Source: Prevotella sp. UBA4330
Lineage (GTDB): Bacteria; Bacteroidota; Bacteroidia; Bacteroidales; Bacteroidaceae
Assembly (NCBI GenBank): GCA_002394385.1
Contig: DGTS01000011.1
Span: 203,884-267,883, forward strand
DNA: 64,000 nucleotides
Direction of reading: 5' to 3'
Numbering within the stretch: position 1 is the first letter of the stretch; each line of letters starts with the position of its first letter. This document shows positions 49,674-58,401 of this stretch, piece by piece. The notes under the pieces are model-generated. The model did not search any database and was not told the DNA's origin. It saw only the letters and a program-made list of their open reading frames with translations. The translations under genes and the position numbers were made by a program.

Positions 49674-51395
49674 ATGCACTTTAAATGGAACTACGAAACA
49701 CCATCACCAGAGCAACAGAAGGCGGCTGAGGAACTGGCAGCCAAATTGGGAATGGCGCCTGTGCTGGCATCAATCCTGATTAAGCGGGGAATCACCACCG
49801 AGTCGGCGGCAAAACGCTTCTTCCGTCCGCAACTCGGAGACCTGCTGAACCCGTTCCTGATGAAGGACATGGACGTTGCCGTTGACCGTCTTAACGACGC
49901 CATGGGGCGCAAGGAGCGCATAATGGTTTACGGCGATTACGATGTTGACGGTTGCACTGCCGTTGCATTGGTGTATAAGTTTTTGCAGCAGTTCTATTCT
50001 AACATCGAATACTACATCCCCGACCGCTATGACGAGGGATACGGTGTGAGTTATAAGGGAATAGACTATGCAAAGGAAAATGGTGTTAAACTTATCATTA
50101 TTCTCGACTGCGGAATAAAAGCGGTCGATGAGATTGCCTATGCCAAGAGCATGGGTATAGACTTTATTATCTGCGACCACCACGTTCCCGACGACGTGAT
50201 GCCGCAGGCTGCCGCCATACTGAACCCCAAACGGCCAGACGACTCTTATCCTTTCAAGCATCTGTGCGGTTGCGGCGTGGGATTCAAGTTCATGCAGGCG
50301 TTTGCCAAGAACAACGGCATTCCCTTCGCGCGGCTCATACCCCTGCTCGACCTCTGTGCCGTAAGCATTGCGGCAGACATCGTTCCCGTGACCGACGAAA
50401 ACCGCATTCTGGCGTTCCACGGACTGAAACAACTGAACCAGAACCCCAACATCGGTCTGAAGGCTATTATCGACATCTGCGGCATGAGCGGACGAGACAT
50501 CTCGATGAGCGACATCGTCTTCAAGATAGGTCCGCGCATCAATGCCTCGGGACGCATGGAGAACGGCAAGATGAGTGTGGACCTGCTGGTGGAGAAAGAC
50601 TTCCAGACGGCACTCAGCAAGGCGCATCACATCAACGAATACAACGAGCAGCGCAAGGACATCGACAAGCAGATGACCGAGGAGGCCAACCAGATTGTGG
50701 CACGCATAGACAGCCAGAACCATCAGCAGAGCATCGTGCTCTACGACGAGAACTGGAAAAAGGGTGTCATAGGCATCGTGGCATCGCGACTGACCGAACT
50801 GTACTTCCGCCCCACTGTGGTGCTGACGCGCGACGGCGACATGGCCACTGGCTCGGCACGCAGCGTGAAAGGATTCGACGTTTACTCCGCAATAAAGAGT
50901 TGCCGCGAACTGCTCGTCAACTTCGGCGGCCACACCTATGCTGCAGGTCTCACGCTGAAATGGAGCGATGTGACCGAGTTCCGCGACCGTTTCCAGAAAT
51001 ACGTCGAAGAGCATATCCATCCCGAACAGACCGAGGCGATACTCGACATCGACGCGGTGATAGACTTTAAGGACATCACCCGCCGCCTGCACAACGACCT
51101 GAAGCGCTTCGCCCCATTCGGACCTGCCAACGCCAAGCCGCTGTTCGCCACCCACGGAGTCTATGACTTCGGCACAAGCAAGGTGGTGGGAAGGCAGCAG
51201 GAGCACATCAAACTGGAACTCGTTGACTCTAACTCTAACAACGTGATGAACGGCATCGCCTTCGGACAGAGCGAGTCGGTGCGCTACATCAAGAGCAAAC
51301 GCTCGTTCAGCATTGCCTACCACATCGAGGACAACGTGTTCAAGAAAGGCGACGTGCAACTGCAGATAGAAGACATCATGCCCGAAGGAAATTGA
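49674..51395 (+). CDS. recJ: Single-stranded-DNA-specific exonuclease RecJ
   Basis: 573 aa. DHH phosphoesterase fold: motif I VYGDYDVDGCTAVALV, motif III CDHHVPDD, motif with DLCAVSIAADIVPV, DHHA1 domain with VIGIVASRLTELYFRPTVVL and FGGHTYAAGLTL, then an OB fold. 5'-3' exonuclease for recombination and mismatch repair. recQ follows, the classic RecJ-RecQ partnership. Confidence 0.95.
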   Translation: MHFKWNYETPSPEQQKAAEELAAKLGMAPVLASILIKRGITTESAAKRFFRPQLGDLLNPFLMKDMDVAVDRLNDAMGRKERIMVYGDYDVDGCTAVALVYKFLQQFYSNIEYYIPDRYDEGYGVSYKGIDYAKENGVKLIIILDCGIKAVDEIAYAKSMGIDFIICDHHVPDDVMPQAAAILNPKRPDDSYPFKHLCGCGVGFKFMQAFAKNNGIPFARLIPLLDLCAVSIAADIVPVTDENRILAFHGLKQLNQNPNIGLKAIIDICGMSGRDISMSDIVFKIGPRINASGRMENGKMSVDLLVEKDFQTALSKAHHINEYNEQRKDIDKQMTEEANQIVARIDSQNHQQSIVLYDENWKKGVIGIVASRLTELYFRPTVVLTRDGDMATGSARSVKGFDVYSAIKSCRELLVNFGGHTYAAGLTLKWSDVTEFRDRFQKYVEEHIHPEQTEAILDIDAVIDFKDITRRLHNDLKRFAPFGPANAKPLFATHGVYDFGTSKVVGRQQEHIKLELVDSNSNNVMNGIAFGQSESVRYIKSKRSFSIAYHIEDNVFKKGDVQLQIEDIMPEGN

Positions 51396-51398
51396 TAT

Positions 51399-51497
51399 AT
51401 CAAGGAGTTATGGAGTTAAGGAGTTAGTTAAGACAAATGACTTGTCGAAAACGAAACCGCTGTCATAACTCCTTAACTCCATAACTTCTTAACTCCC
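51399..51497. repeat. Twin-arm short tandem repeats with a GACAA...TGTC core
   Basis: AAGGAGTTATGGAGTTAAGG AGTTAGTTAA, then GACAAATGACTTGTCG ... CCGCTGTC, then ATAACTCCTTAACTCCATAA. The arms are near-perfect reverse complements. It separates recJ and recQ. Confidence 0.88.
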
Positions 51498-51511
51498 CCC
51501 GAAAAGAAACT

Positions 51512-53416
51512 ATGGAACAACCAACCACCTACCGCCAGATACTGAAAGAATACTGGGGATATGATGATTTCCGCGGCATTCAGCGAGAAATCATAGAGAG
51601 CATCGGTTCTGGTAAAGACACCATGGGACTGATGCCCACGGGCGGCGGCAAGTCGATAACGTTCCAGGTGCCCGCAATGGCGATGAAGGGAGTGTGCATC
51701 GTGATTACGCCTCTCATAGCCCTGATGAAAGACCAGGTGGCAAACCTGCGCCGGCTGGGCATTCCGGCAGCATTCGTCAACAGCAGCATGGGGCACGAGG
51801 AGATGCTCGCCACGCTCGAGAACTGCGTCTATGGCGGCACCAAACTGCTTTACGTCTCGCCCGAACGACTCTCCTCGGAACTCTTCCAGACAAAACTGAA
51901 ACACATGGAAGTGAGTTTCATCACCGTCGATGAAGCCCACTGCATCAGCCAGTGGGGATATGACTTCCGTCCCTCATACCTCGAAATAGTAAACATCAGA
52001 CAGTTGAAGCCCGACGCTCCCGTGCTCGCGCTCACAGCGACGGCAACTCCCGAGGTCGTGGATGACATTCAGGAGCGGCTCGGATTCAAGGAGAAGAACG
52101 TCTTCAAGATGAGTTTCGAGCGCAAGAACCTTGCCTACATCGTGCGCCACGCCACCGACAAGGAGGAGCAACTGCTGCACATTCTGGGCTCGGTTGACGG
52201 CAGTGCCATCGTATATGTGCGCAGCAGAAGACGCACCGCTGAACTGGCTAAACTGCTGATGCAGAACGGCATCAGCGCATTGGCTTACAACGCGGGGCTC
52301 GACAGCGAGGTGCGCAACCAGCGACAGGAAGAATGGACTGCCTCGAAAGTGCGAGTGATGGTGGCAACAAACGCCTTCGGCATGGGCATCGACAAGCCCG
52401 ACGTGAGACTGGTGATACACATGGACTGCCCCAGTTCGCTGGAGGCATATTTCCAAGAGGCGGGACGTGCAGGGCGCGACGGCAAGAAGAGTTATGCCGT
52501 TCTGCTGTATAACGACGCCGACAGCAGCAAACTGATGAAGCGCGTCGCTGACACCTTCCCCTCGAAAGAGTACATAATGAACGTTTACGAGCATCTGGCT
52601 TACTTCTACCAGATGGCCGTAGGATGCGGCGAAGGGACAACACGCGAGTTCAACATGGAGAAATTCTGCGTGGCGTTCAAGCACTTCCCCGTGCAGGTGG
52701 AGTCGGCACTACGCATACTGACACGCGCTGGTTACATCTCCTACGACGAGGAGCACGACAACCGCGCACGCCTTCTCTTCACGCTCGAACGCGAAGAACT
52801 GGACCGCCTTAACCATCTTTCGGAGGCAGAGAACACCGTCATCACTACCCTGCTGCGCTGCTATGGCGGACTGTTCGTCAACTATCAGTACATCAATGAA
52901 GGCTTCGTAGCGCAGCAGGCGGGCATGGACATGGTGAAGGTGTATATGGTGCTGAAAGGCCTTAACGACAAACACATACTGCACTTCATTCCTCAGAAGA
53001 AGACACCTTATATAACATACACGCGCGACAGGGAAGACGGCGAGAACATTGTGCTGCCTCCCTCTGCCTACGACGACCGCAAGAGCGACATGGAAAAGCG
53101 CATAAAGAAGATGATTGAATATGCCACCGACAACAACACGTGCCGCTCTAAGATGTTGCTGAGATATTTCGGCGAGGAACGCTCGGACGATTGCGGACAA
53201 TGCGACGTGTGCGTAGAGCGCGCCACCAACCATCTCTCTGAAAAGCGCACATCGCCAGGAACAGAATATATAATGAACTTGCTGAGCGACGGCAAGCGCC
53301 ATCACGTCACCGAACTGCTGCGTTCTAAGGTGGCATCGGAGATTATCGACGAAGCCCTTGAGGACCTTCTTGCAGAAGAAAAGATAAAGATGAACGGCAG
53401 TTTTATTTTTATTTAG
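51512..53416 (+). CDS. recQ: ATP-dependent DNA helicase RecQ
   Basis: 634 aa. Walker A LMPTGGGKSITFQVPAM, Walker B DEAHCISQWGYDFRPSY, motif III ALTATATPEVV, then VRSRRRTAEL, MVATNAFGMGIDKPDVRLV and QEAGRAGRDG. Zinc site CRSKMLLRYFGEERSDDCGQCDVC and a winged helix. No clear HRDC domain is present: the C-terminus is short, ending with a helical segment. 3'-5' helicase working with RecJ at broken or stalled forks. Confidence 0.95.
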   Translation: MEQPTTYRQILKEYWGYDDFRGIQREIIESIGSGKDTMGLMPTGGGKSITFQVPAMAMKGVCIVITPLIALMKDQVANLRRLGIPAAFVNSSMGHEEMLATLENCVYGGTKLLYVSPERLSSELFQTKLKHMEVSFITVDEAHCISQWGYDFRPSYLEIVNIRQLKPDAPVLALTATATPEVVDDIQERLGFKEKNVFKMSFERKNLAYIVRHATDKEEQLLHILGSVDGSAIVYVRSRRRTAELAKLLMQNGISALAYNAGLDSEVRNQRQEEWTASKVRVMVATNAFGMGIDKPDVRLVIHMDCPSSLEAYFQEAGRAGRDGKKSYAVLLYNDADSSKLMKRVADTFPSKEYIMNVYEHLAYFYQMAVGCGEGTTREFNMEKFCVAFKHFPVQVESALRILTRAGYISYDEEHDNRARLLFTLEREELDRLNHLSEAENTVITTLLRCYGGLFVNYQYINEGFVAQQAGMDMVKVYMVLKGLNDKHILHFIPQKKTPYITYTRDREDGENIVLPPSAYDDRKSDMEKRIKKMIEYATDNNTCRSKMLLRYFGEERSDDCGQCDVCVERATNHLSEKRTSPGTEYIMNLLSDGKRHHVTELLRSKVASEIIDEALEDLLAEEKIKMNGSFIFI

Positions 53417-53545
53417 GACTTCAGAAGTGCAGGAGTTAAGGAGTATAGAATAGGAGTTAAGGAGTTAAAGGAGTTAGGGAATTAAGACAAATGTTCATAT
53501 AAAAGAACTGATGTCCTAACTCCCTAACTCCTTTTATTCGGTAAC
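53417..53545. repeat. Twin-arm short tandem repeats with a GACAA...TGTC core
   Basis: AGGAGTTAAGGAGTATAGAA TAGGAGTTAAGGAGTTAAAG then GACAAATGTTCATATAAAAG AACTGATGTC, then CTAACTCCCTAACTCC. It lies between convergent recQ and ilvC. Confidence 0.86.
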
Positions 53546-53555
53546 TCCGAAGAGA

Positions 53556-54599
53556 TTAGTTGTTCTCTGGGCGCAACTTACGTACAGTTACACCAGCCTG
53601 CCACATCTCACTCTCGCGCATCTGGCGCAGTTCCTCGTTCAACTTCTCGCGATAGTCTGGCTGAGAGTTGCTGTCGATGGAGATCTGAGCCTCGTCGCCA
53701 GTCTTCACTGAGTAGTAAAGCCACTCCATAACCGGTTTGATGGCAGCCTTGAAACGCGGTGCCCAGTCAAGCGCGCCACGCTGAGCGGTGGTAGAACAGT
53801 TGGCATACATCCAGTCCATTCCCTTCTCTCCGAAGAGCGGGCCAAGGCTCTGTGTGAGTTCCTCAACGGTCTCGTTGAATGCCTCCGATGGTGAGTGACC
53901 ATTCTCGCGGAGCACTTCATACTGTGCAGCAAGCAGTCCCTGGATGGCTCCCATCAGCGAACCGCGCTCGCCGGTGAGGTCGCTTGTTGCCTCGCGCTGG
54001 AATGTAGTCTTGAACAAATAGCCTGCACCGATACCGATACCGAAGGCTATTGTCTTCTCCTCTGCCTTGCCGCTGGCGTCCTGATAGACAGCATACGAGC
54101 AGTTGAGTCCGCGACCTTCGCAGAACATAGTGCGCAGCGAGGTGCCCGAACCCTTAGGTGCAACCATTATAACATCAACATCTTTTGGTGGGACAACGCC
54201 TGTGCGGTCGCTCCAGTTGATGGCAAATCCGTGTGAATAGTAAAGTGTCTTGCCCTTTGTAAGATATTTCTTGATGGTTGGCCACACCTGAATCTGACCT
54301 GCATCAGAAAGCAGCATGCAGAGTATTGTGCCCTTCTCGGCTGCCTCTTCTATTGAGAACAGAGTCTTTCCTGGTACCCATCCGTCGGCAACAGCCTTGT
54401 CGAAGGTCTTGCCCTGACGCTGGCCAACGATAACGTTGAAGCCATTGTCGCGCAGGTTGCATGCCTGACCAGGACCCTGGATGCCATAACCAATAACGGC
54501 GATGGTCTCGTTCTTCAATACTTCACGTGCTTTCTCCAAAGAGAACTCCTTGCTGGTGACTACGGTTTCCATTACGCCACCAAAATTCATTTCTGCCAT
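53556..54599 (-). CDS. ilvC: Ketol-acid reductoisomerase
   Basis: 347 aa class I enzyme. Isomerises and reduces acetolactate or acetohydroxybutyrate with NADPH. IAVIGYGIQGPGQACNLRDNG (Rossmann), SDAGQIQVWP, MVAPKGSGTSLR, and the C-terminal knot with TSDLTGERGSLMGAI and ENGHSPSEAFNETVEEL. It is the most distal ilv gene, separated from the thioesterase by 237 bases and a probable own leader. Confidence 0.95.
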   Translation of the reverse strand: MAEMNFGGVMETVVTSKEFSLEKAREVLKNETIAVIGYGIQGPGQACNLRDNGFNVIVGQRQGKTFDKAVADGWVPGKTLFSIEEAAEKGTILCMLLSDAGQIQVWPTIKKYLTKGKTLYYSHGFAINWSDRTGVVPPKDVDVIMVAPKGSGTSLRTMFCEGRGLNCSYAVYQDASGKAEEKTIAFGIGIGAGYLFKTTFQREATSDLTGERGSLMGAIQGLLAAQYEVLRENGHSPSEAFNETVEELTQSLGPLFGEKGMDWMYANCSTTAQRGALDWAPRFKAAIKPVMEWLYYSVKTGDEAQISIDSNSQPDYREKLNEELRQMRESEMWQAGVTVRKLRPENN

Positions 54600-54745
54600 A
54601 AATAAATGGAATTTTAAATGTTATACTTTCCTCTTGAACCATGCCCGCCCTACCCGAGAGCAGTCGTCTTGTTGATTCTTCACGTCCTTCACGAGGACAC
54701 GAACCAGAGGCTAAACTAAAAATCGTGTGCAAAGATACAACAAAT
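54600..54745 (-). promoter_or_regulatory. Promoter plus ~130-base structured leader of ilvC
   Basis: On the minus strand TATCTTTG (54730-54737) is followed by a leader containing the hairpin GTCCTCGTGAAGGAC, a pairable CCTCT ... AGAGG closing pair, and a G-rich stretch CGGGTAGGGCGGG before the ATG. No T-box or known attenuator peptide was recognised. Structured leader is an inference. Confidence 0.5.
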
Positions 54746-54836
54746 TACGCGAATACGGAAACAAAACATTGCAAATTGTTACCATATTCGCGCAAAAACT
54801 TACATCTTTATACTAATTTAACAAGAATGATGTATA

Positions 54837-55649
54837 TCAAACGAACTTCACCTTGGAGCGACACACCTCCACCTCGTCACCTCCATCGGCAGGCAATTTG
54901 GTGATGCGTATCTTGAAAGCGAGGGCATCTTCCTCGTCGGTTTCACGATAGAAACGCAGTCTGTCGCCGCCATGCGACTCGGCAACATACGCTATGTCGA
55001 AACGTTTTAACGAATGCTCGCGGTACCACTCCAACGAGAAGAGGTCGAGAACATGCTCGATGTACTTCACGGAGTTGATGTGCCCGTTAATGTCAACATC
55101 GTTATAGTTGGTCTCGATGGTGCGCACAGGCTGGGCATTCTCGTCCATTTTGACGCGAGAAAGTTTTGCCATCGGGTTTTCCTTCTCCTTTTCCACATAC
55201 TCCATTATTGCCCCGTTGTTCACCTCGAGCAGGTTGCACGGTTGGCGTGTCTCGGTGTCTATCATCGCCCAGATGCTGCGGCCGTAGCCATATACCTTTG
55301 GTGTTGAGGGTTGGTTGTTGGATGACGATTCGTCAGGTGCAGCCACCACGCGGAAGTTTCGGTTAGTGAAGTATCGCATGGCACTTTCCACCCACGTCTC
55401 GACATAGAATTTCTCGTACTGTCGCGGCATCTCGTCCATCTCGATGGCGAGTCGCGAGAGCACCCACGTCTTGTTGATAGTGTTCAGGTAGTCCATGCCA
55501 AAGCCACGGTCGCGGCTGTGGAAGTCGGCAGCGTTAAGCATGTGGTTGCCCAGATGTCCCATAAAGAGACGATGGCTGAAGTCGCAATGGAACGGCTCGG
55601 CGGTCTCCAGATAACGTCCTACTTTTTCCATATCCCGATGCTTATCCAT
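54837..55649 (-). CDS. Acyl-ACP thioesterase
   Basis: 270 aa FatA/B-like double-hotdog enzyme: FHCDFSHRLFMGHLGNHML, RDRGFGMDYLNTINKTWVLSRLAIEM, YNDVDINGHINSVKYIEHVL (the conserved N-x-H with VDINGH) and a C-terminal half. It releases fatty acids from ACP. Position inside the ilv operon, overlapping ilvN by 8 bases, is conserved in Bacteroidales as far as I recall. Confidence 0.9.
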   Translation of the reverse strand: MDKHRDMEKVGRYLETAEPFHCDFSHRLFMGHLGNHMLNAADFHSRDRGFGMDYLNTINKTWVLSRLAIEMDEMPRQYEKFYVETWVESAMRYFTNRNFRVVAAPDESSSNNQPSTPKVYGYGRSIWAMIDTETRQPCNLLEVNNGAIMEYVEKEKENPMAKLSRVKMDENAQPVRTIETNYNDVDINGHINSVKYIEHVLDLFSLEWYREHSLKRFDIAYVAESHGGDRLRFYRETDEEDALAFKIRITKLPADGGDEVEVCRSKVKFV

Positions 55650-56193
55650 TTTTCCTATGTGCCTTTTCCTGCTCCTCGAGGAAGTCGGACACCTGTTCCA
55701 CGGTGCTGCGTGTTACGGCAATGCGTCCCGAACGGGTGTATTGCAGCACGCAGCCCAGTTTGTCGAGGGCATAGTAAAGGTCGGTTATCTCCTCTGTCTT
55801 GCCTGAAAGCATCACCGAACAGAAGGTAGGGTTCACCTCCATTATGTGTGCATCGGCGCGTCGCACGAGCCTTGATATCTCGGGATTCTCGAGAACCACC
55901 GATGTGGCAAGTTTATACAGGCCCACCTCGCGGATAAAGAGTTGGTCGTCGGTGTAGTAACTTGCCTTAATCACATCAATCTTCTTCTCTATCTGCTTGG
56001 TGATTTTCACTATCTGGTCTTCGTCGCTATAGGCGGTGATGGTGTATTTATGCACGCCAGGAATGCTCGAAGCCGACACGTTAAGGCTCTCGATGTTCAC
56101 CTGGCGACGTGTGAAAACGGCGGTTATCTGGTTAAGAATACCCGCGATGTTCTCCGAATATACCAGCAACGTATATAATGTCTTGTCTTCCAT
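55642..56193 (-). CDS. ilvN: Acetolactate synthase, small (regulatory) subunit
   Basis: 183 aa. N-terminal ACT domain (YTLLVYSENIAGILNQITAVFTRRQVNIESLNVSAS) and C-terminal ALS_ss domain. It activates IlvB and carries valine feedback. Overlaps the thioesterase start by 8 bases and follows ilvB by 21 bases. Confidence 0.93.
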   Translation of the reverse strand: MEDKTLYTLLVYSENIAGILNQITAVFTRRQVNIESLNVSASSIPGVHKYTITAYSDEDQIVKITKQIEKKIDVIKASYYTDDQLFIREVGLYKLATSVVLENPEISRLVRRADAHIMEVNPTFCSVMLSGKTEEITDLYYALDKLGCVLQYTRSGRIAVTRSTVEQVSDFLEEQEKAHRKNG

Positions 56194-56214
56194 TTGTTCT
56201 CTGTTCTGGGTTAG

Positions 56215-57972
56215 TTATACTTCCAACATCATCTCGTCAACGCTCTTTCCGGGAGGTGTCATCGGCAGAACGTCGTCTTCCTCGAGTATGGCGCACTCCA
56301 TGATATACGGCCCGTCGGTGGCAAGCATCTTCTCGATGGCTGCCTGAAGGTCTTTGCGCTCCACAACAGCCTGATACGGAATGCCGTATGCCTTGGCCAC
56401 TTGCTCGTAGCAGGGGTTCATCATCTTGGTGAACGACTTGCGTCTCTGCCAGAACATGTCTTGCCACTGGCGCACGTTGCCGAGGTAGTTGTTGTTCATA
56501 AGCACCATCTTCACCGGTGCCTGTTGCTCCATAATTGTGCCCAGTTCCTCGATGCACATCTGGAAACCTCCGTCGCCCATGAAGCAGACAACGGTGCGAC
56601 CAGGCGCTCCGAAGGTGGCACCGATGGCGGCGGGCATGCCGTAGCCCATCGTTCCCAGACCTCCACTGGTTGCTATCGAGCGGTTTTTGTTGTATTTAAA
56701 GTAGCGTGTTGCGAACAGTTGGTTTTGTCCCACGTCGGTCACGAGCACTGCATCGCCCTTGGTGGCTTCGGCAACAGCGTTCACCACCTCGCCCATCAGC
56801 AGCATGCCTTCCTTAGGATGTATTGCGGGCTCGATGACCTTCTCGCGCTCGCGTTCTGCCAGAGGGCGGAACGAGTCAATCCATTCCTTATGGTCGTTCT
56901 TGTTTATCAGCGCTGTCAGTGCGGGCAACGACTCCTTGCAGTCGGCAATCACCGCCACATCGGTCTTCACGTTCTTGTCTATCTCGCTGCGGTCGATGTC
57001 CAGGTGAATCACCTTTGCCTGCTTGGCATAGGTCTTCAACGAGCCGGTGACACGGTCGCTGAAGCGCATGCCGATGGCAATGAGCACATCGCACTCCTGC
57101 TCTTTCATGTTAGGCGCATAGTTGCCGTGCATGCCCAGCATGCCCATGTTCAGCGGATGGTCGGAGGGCAATGCCGAGAGTCCGAGCATCGTGCGGCCTG
57201 CCGGAATGCCCGCTTTCTCGAGGAAAGCCTTCAGTTCTTCCTGCGCATTGCCGAGTTCCACGCCCTGCCCCACGAGAGCAAACGGCTTCTTGGCAGAGTT
57301 AATCATCTCTGCCGCCTGACGCACTGCATCCTCGTTGAGTTTAGGGTATGCCACGTAAGAACGCACGAAATCGACCTTTTCTGCATGGAAATCGACCATC
57401 TCGGTCTGCGCGTTCTTGGGGAAATCGAGCACCACAGGACCCGGGCGACCGCTGCGTGCGATATAGAACGCACGGCTTACCGCCCACGCGATGTCCTCGG
57501 CATGCCGTATCTGGTAACTCCACTTGCTTATCGGCTGGGCAACACCCACGAGGTCAACCTCCTGAAAGGCGTCTGTTCCCAGTGCTCCGATGGGCACCTG
57601 TCCGGCAATCACCACTATCGGAGTGGAGTCCATCATGGCATCGGCAACGCCAGTGAGAGTGTTTGTTGCGCCAGGACCACTGGTAACAAGCGCCACACCC
57701 ACCTTGCCACTGACACGTGCATAGCCCTCGGCAGCGTGTGCTGCGCCCTGCTCATGTCGCACGAGTATATGGTCGAAGCATTTCTTCTCGCCCCGGGTAT
57801 AGTCGTAAAGGGCATCATAAACGGGCATGATGGCACCGCCGGGATAGCCGAAGATAGTCTTCACCCCTTCTGCCTGCAAAGCGCGCATCAATGCTTCTGA
57901 GCCCGTTATATAGCCCCCTAAGTTAGGGGGTTGGGGGTCTGAACATTTAGTATTATCTATTATCTGACTCAT
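56215..57972 (-). CDS. ilvB: Acetolactate synthase, large (catalytic) subunit
   Basis: 585 aa. ThDP enzyme: Glu in LVRHEQGAAHAAEGYAR, VTSGPGATNT, central FAD-type domain, and ThDP motif VVCFMGDGGFQMCIEEL. First ~20 residues are unusual: after MSQ, SDPQPPNLGG is encoded by one end (57911-57944) of an inverted repeat that flanks the adjacent DUF559 remnant, before the normal YITGSEALMRAL. Start codon overlaps the DUF559 stop (ATGA). Confidence 0.95.
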   Translation of the reverse strand: MSQIIDNTKCSDPQPPNLGGYITGSEALMRALQAEGVKTIFGYPGGAIMPVYDALYDYTRGEKKCFDHILVRHEQGAAHAAEGYARVSGKVGVALVTSGPGATNTLTGVADAMMDSTPIVVIAGQVPIGALGTDAFQEVDLVGVAQPISKWSYQIRHAEDIAWAVSRAFYIARSGRPGPVVLDFPKNAQTEMVDFHAEKVDFVRSYVAYPKLNEDAVRQAAEMINSAKKPFALVGQGVELGNAQEELKAFLEKAGIPAGRTMLGLSALPSDHPLNMGMLGMHGNYAPNMKEQECDVLIAIGMRFSDRVTGSLKTYAKQAKVIHLDIDRSEIDKNVKTDVAVIADCKESLPALTALINKNDHKEWIDSFRPLAEREREKVIEPAIHPKEGMLLMGEVVNAVAEATKGDAVLVTDVGQNQLFATRYFKYNKNRSIATSGGLGTMGYGMPAAIGATFGAPGRTVVCFMGDGGFQMCIEELGTIMEQQAPVKMVLMNNNYLGNVRQWQDMFWQRRKSFTKMMNPCYEQVAKAYGIPYQAVVERKDLQAAIEKMLATDGPYIMECAILEEDDVLPMTPPGKSVDEMMLEV

Positions 57973-58401
57973 TTCTTTTGATATCTTAAATTGAAACTAT
58001 TATTGTTTATAAACCTCCTTATTCGTTCCAAAACATCCGAAATGTCGTTTTCTATCTCGTCATTAGTGAATCTAATCACCTTTATTCCGTTGCTTTCCAA
58101 AAAAGATGTCCTTTCTTTGTCCTTCTCAACTACATCTGTTCTTTGATGTATCTCTCCTCAACTTCAATACAAAGTTTCAGAACCGGACAATAGAAATCTA
58201 AGACATAGGGGCCAAAACCATGCTGTCTTCTGAACCTCCAGCCATCTAATTGTTTGTCACTTATATGTTTCCAGAGCATCCTTTCGCTTGGCGTCATATC
58301 GTGACGAAGCAATCGGCGATATTCTTTATTATAAGGTTGGTTGGAGTCGTTCATAATGTCATGCTATTGTTCAGACCCCAAACCCCTAACTTAGGGGGCT
58401 A
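57911..58401. mobile_element. DUF559 remnant bounded by 33-34-bp inverted repeats
   Basis: TAGCCCCCTAAGTTAGGGGG TTGGGGGTCTGAAC (57911-57944) is matched in reverse by GTTCAGACCCCAAACCCCTA ACTTAGGGGGCTA (58369-58401), with one indel and one change. Between them sits the DUF559 remnant. Both ends lie inside genes: the start of ilvB and the end of ilvD. Confidence 0.75.
57969..58354 (-). pseudogene. DUF559 (Vsr-like) endonuclease, frameshifted
   Basis: N-terminal part from ATG 58354: YRRLLRHDMTPSERMLWKHI, GWRFRRQHGFGPYVLDFYC, LKLCIEVEERYIKEQM then stop at 58130. The continuation is in another frame: TDVVEKDKERTSFLESNGIK, VIRFTNDEIENDISDVLE, ending at 57969. One frame slip near 58130-58140 links both. 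The normal IEVDG..H catalytic turn reads IEVEERYI, so the active site is also damaged. The gene ends in ATGA overlap with ilvB. Confidence 0.75.

Noticed and set aside
49307..49684. Open frame of 125 codons over the 49.3-kb array
   Set aside because: The 22-base unit is not a multiple of three, so each unit is read in a different frame; the translation is not repeated and has no family.
49770..51359. 529-codon open frame opposite recJ
   Set aside because: RecJ motifs are complete on the plus strand. The reverse frame is a shadow with Val/His/Leu-rich composition.
54600..54730. tRNA-like GGTTCGTGTCC in the ilvC leader
   Set aside because: No acceptor or anticodon arm can be formed around it.
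56401..57900. 499-codon open frame opposite ilvB
   Set aside because: IlvB is unmistakable on the minus strand; the reverse frame shows no domain.
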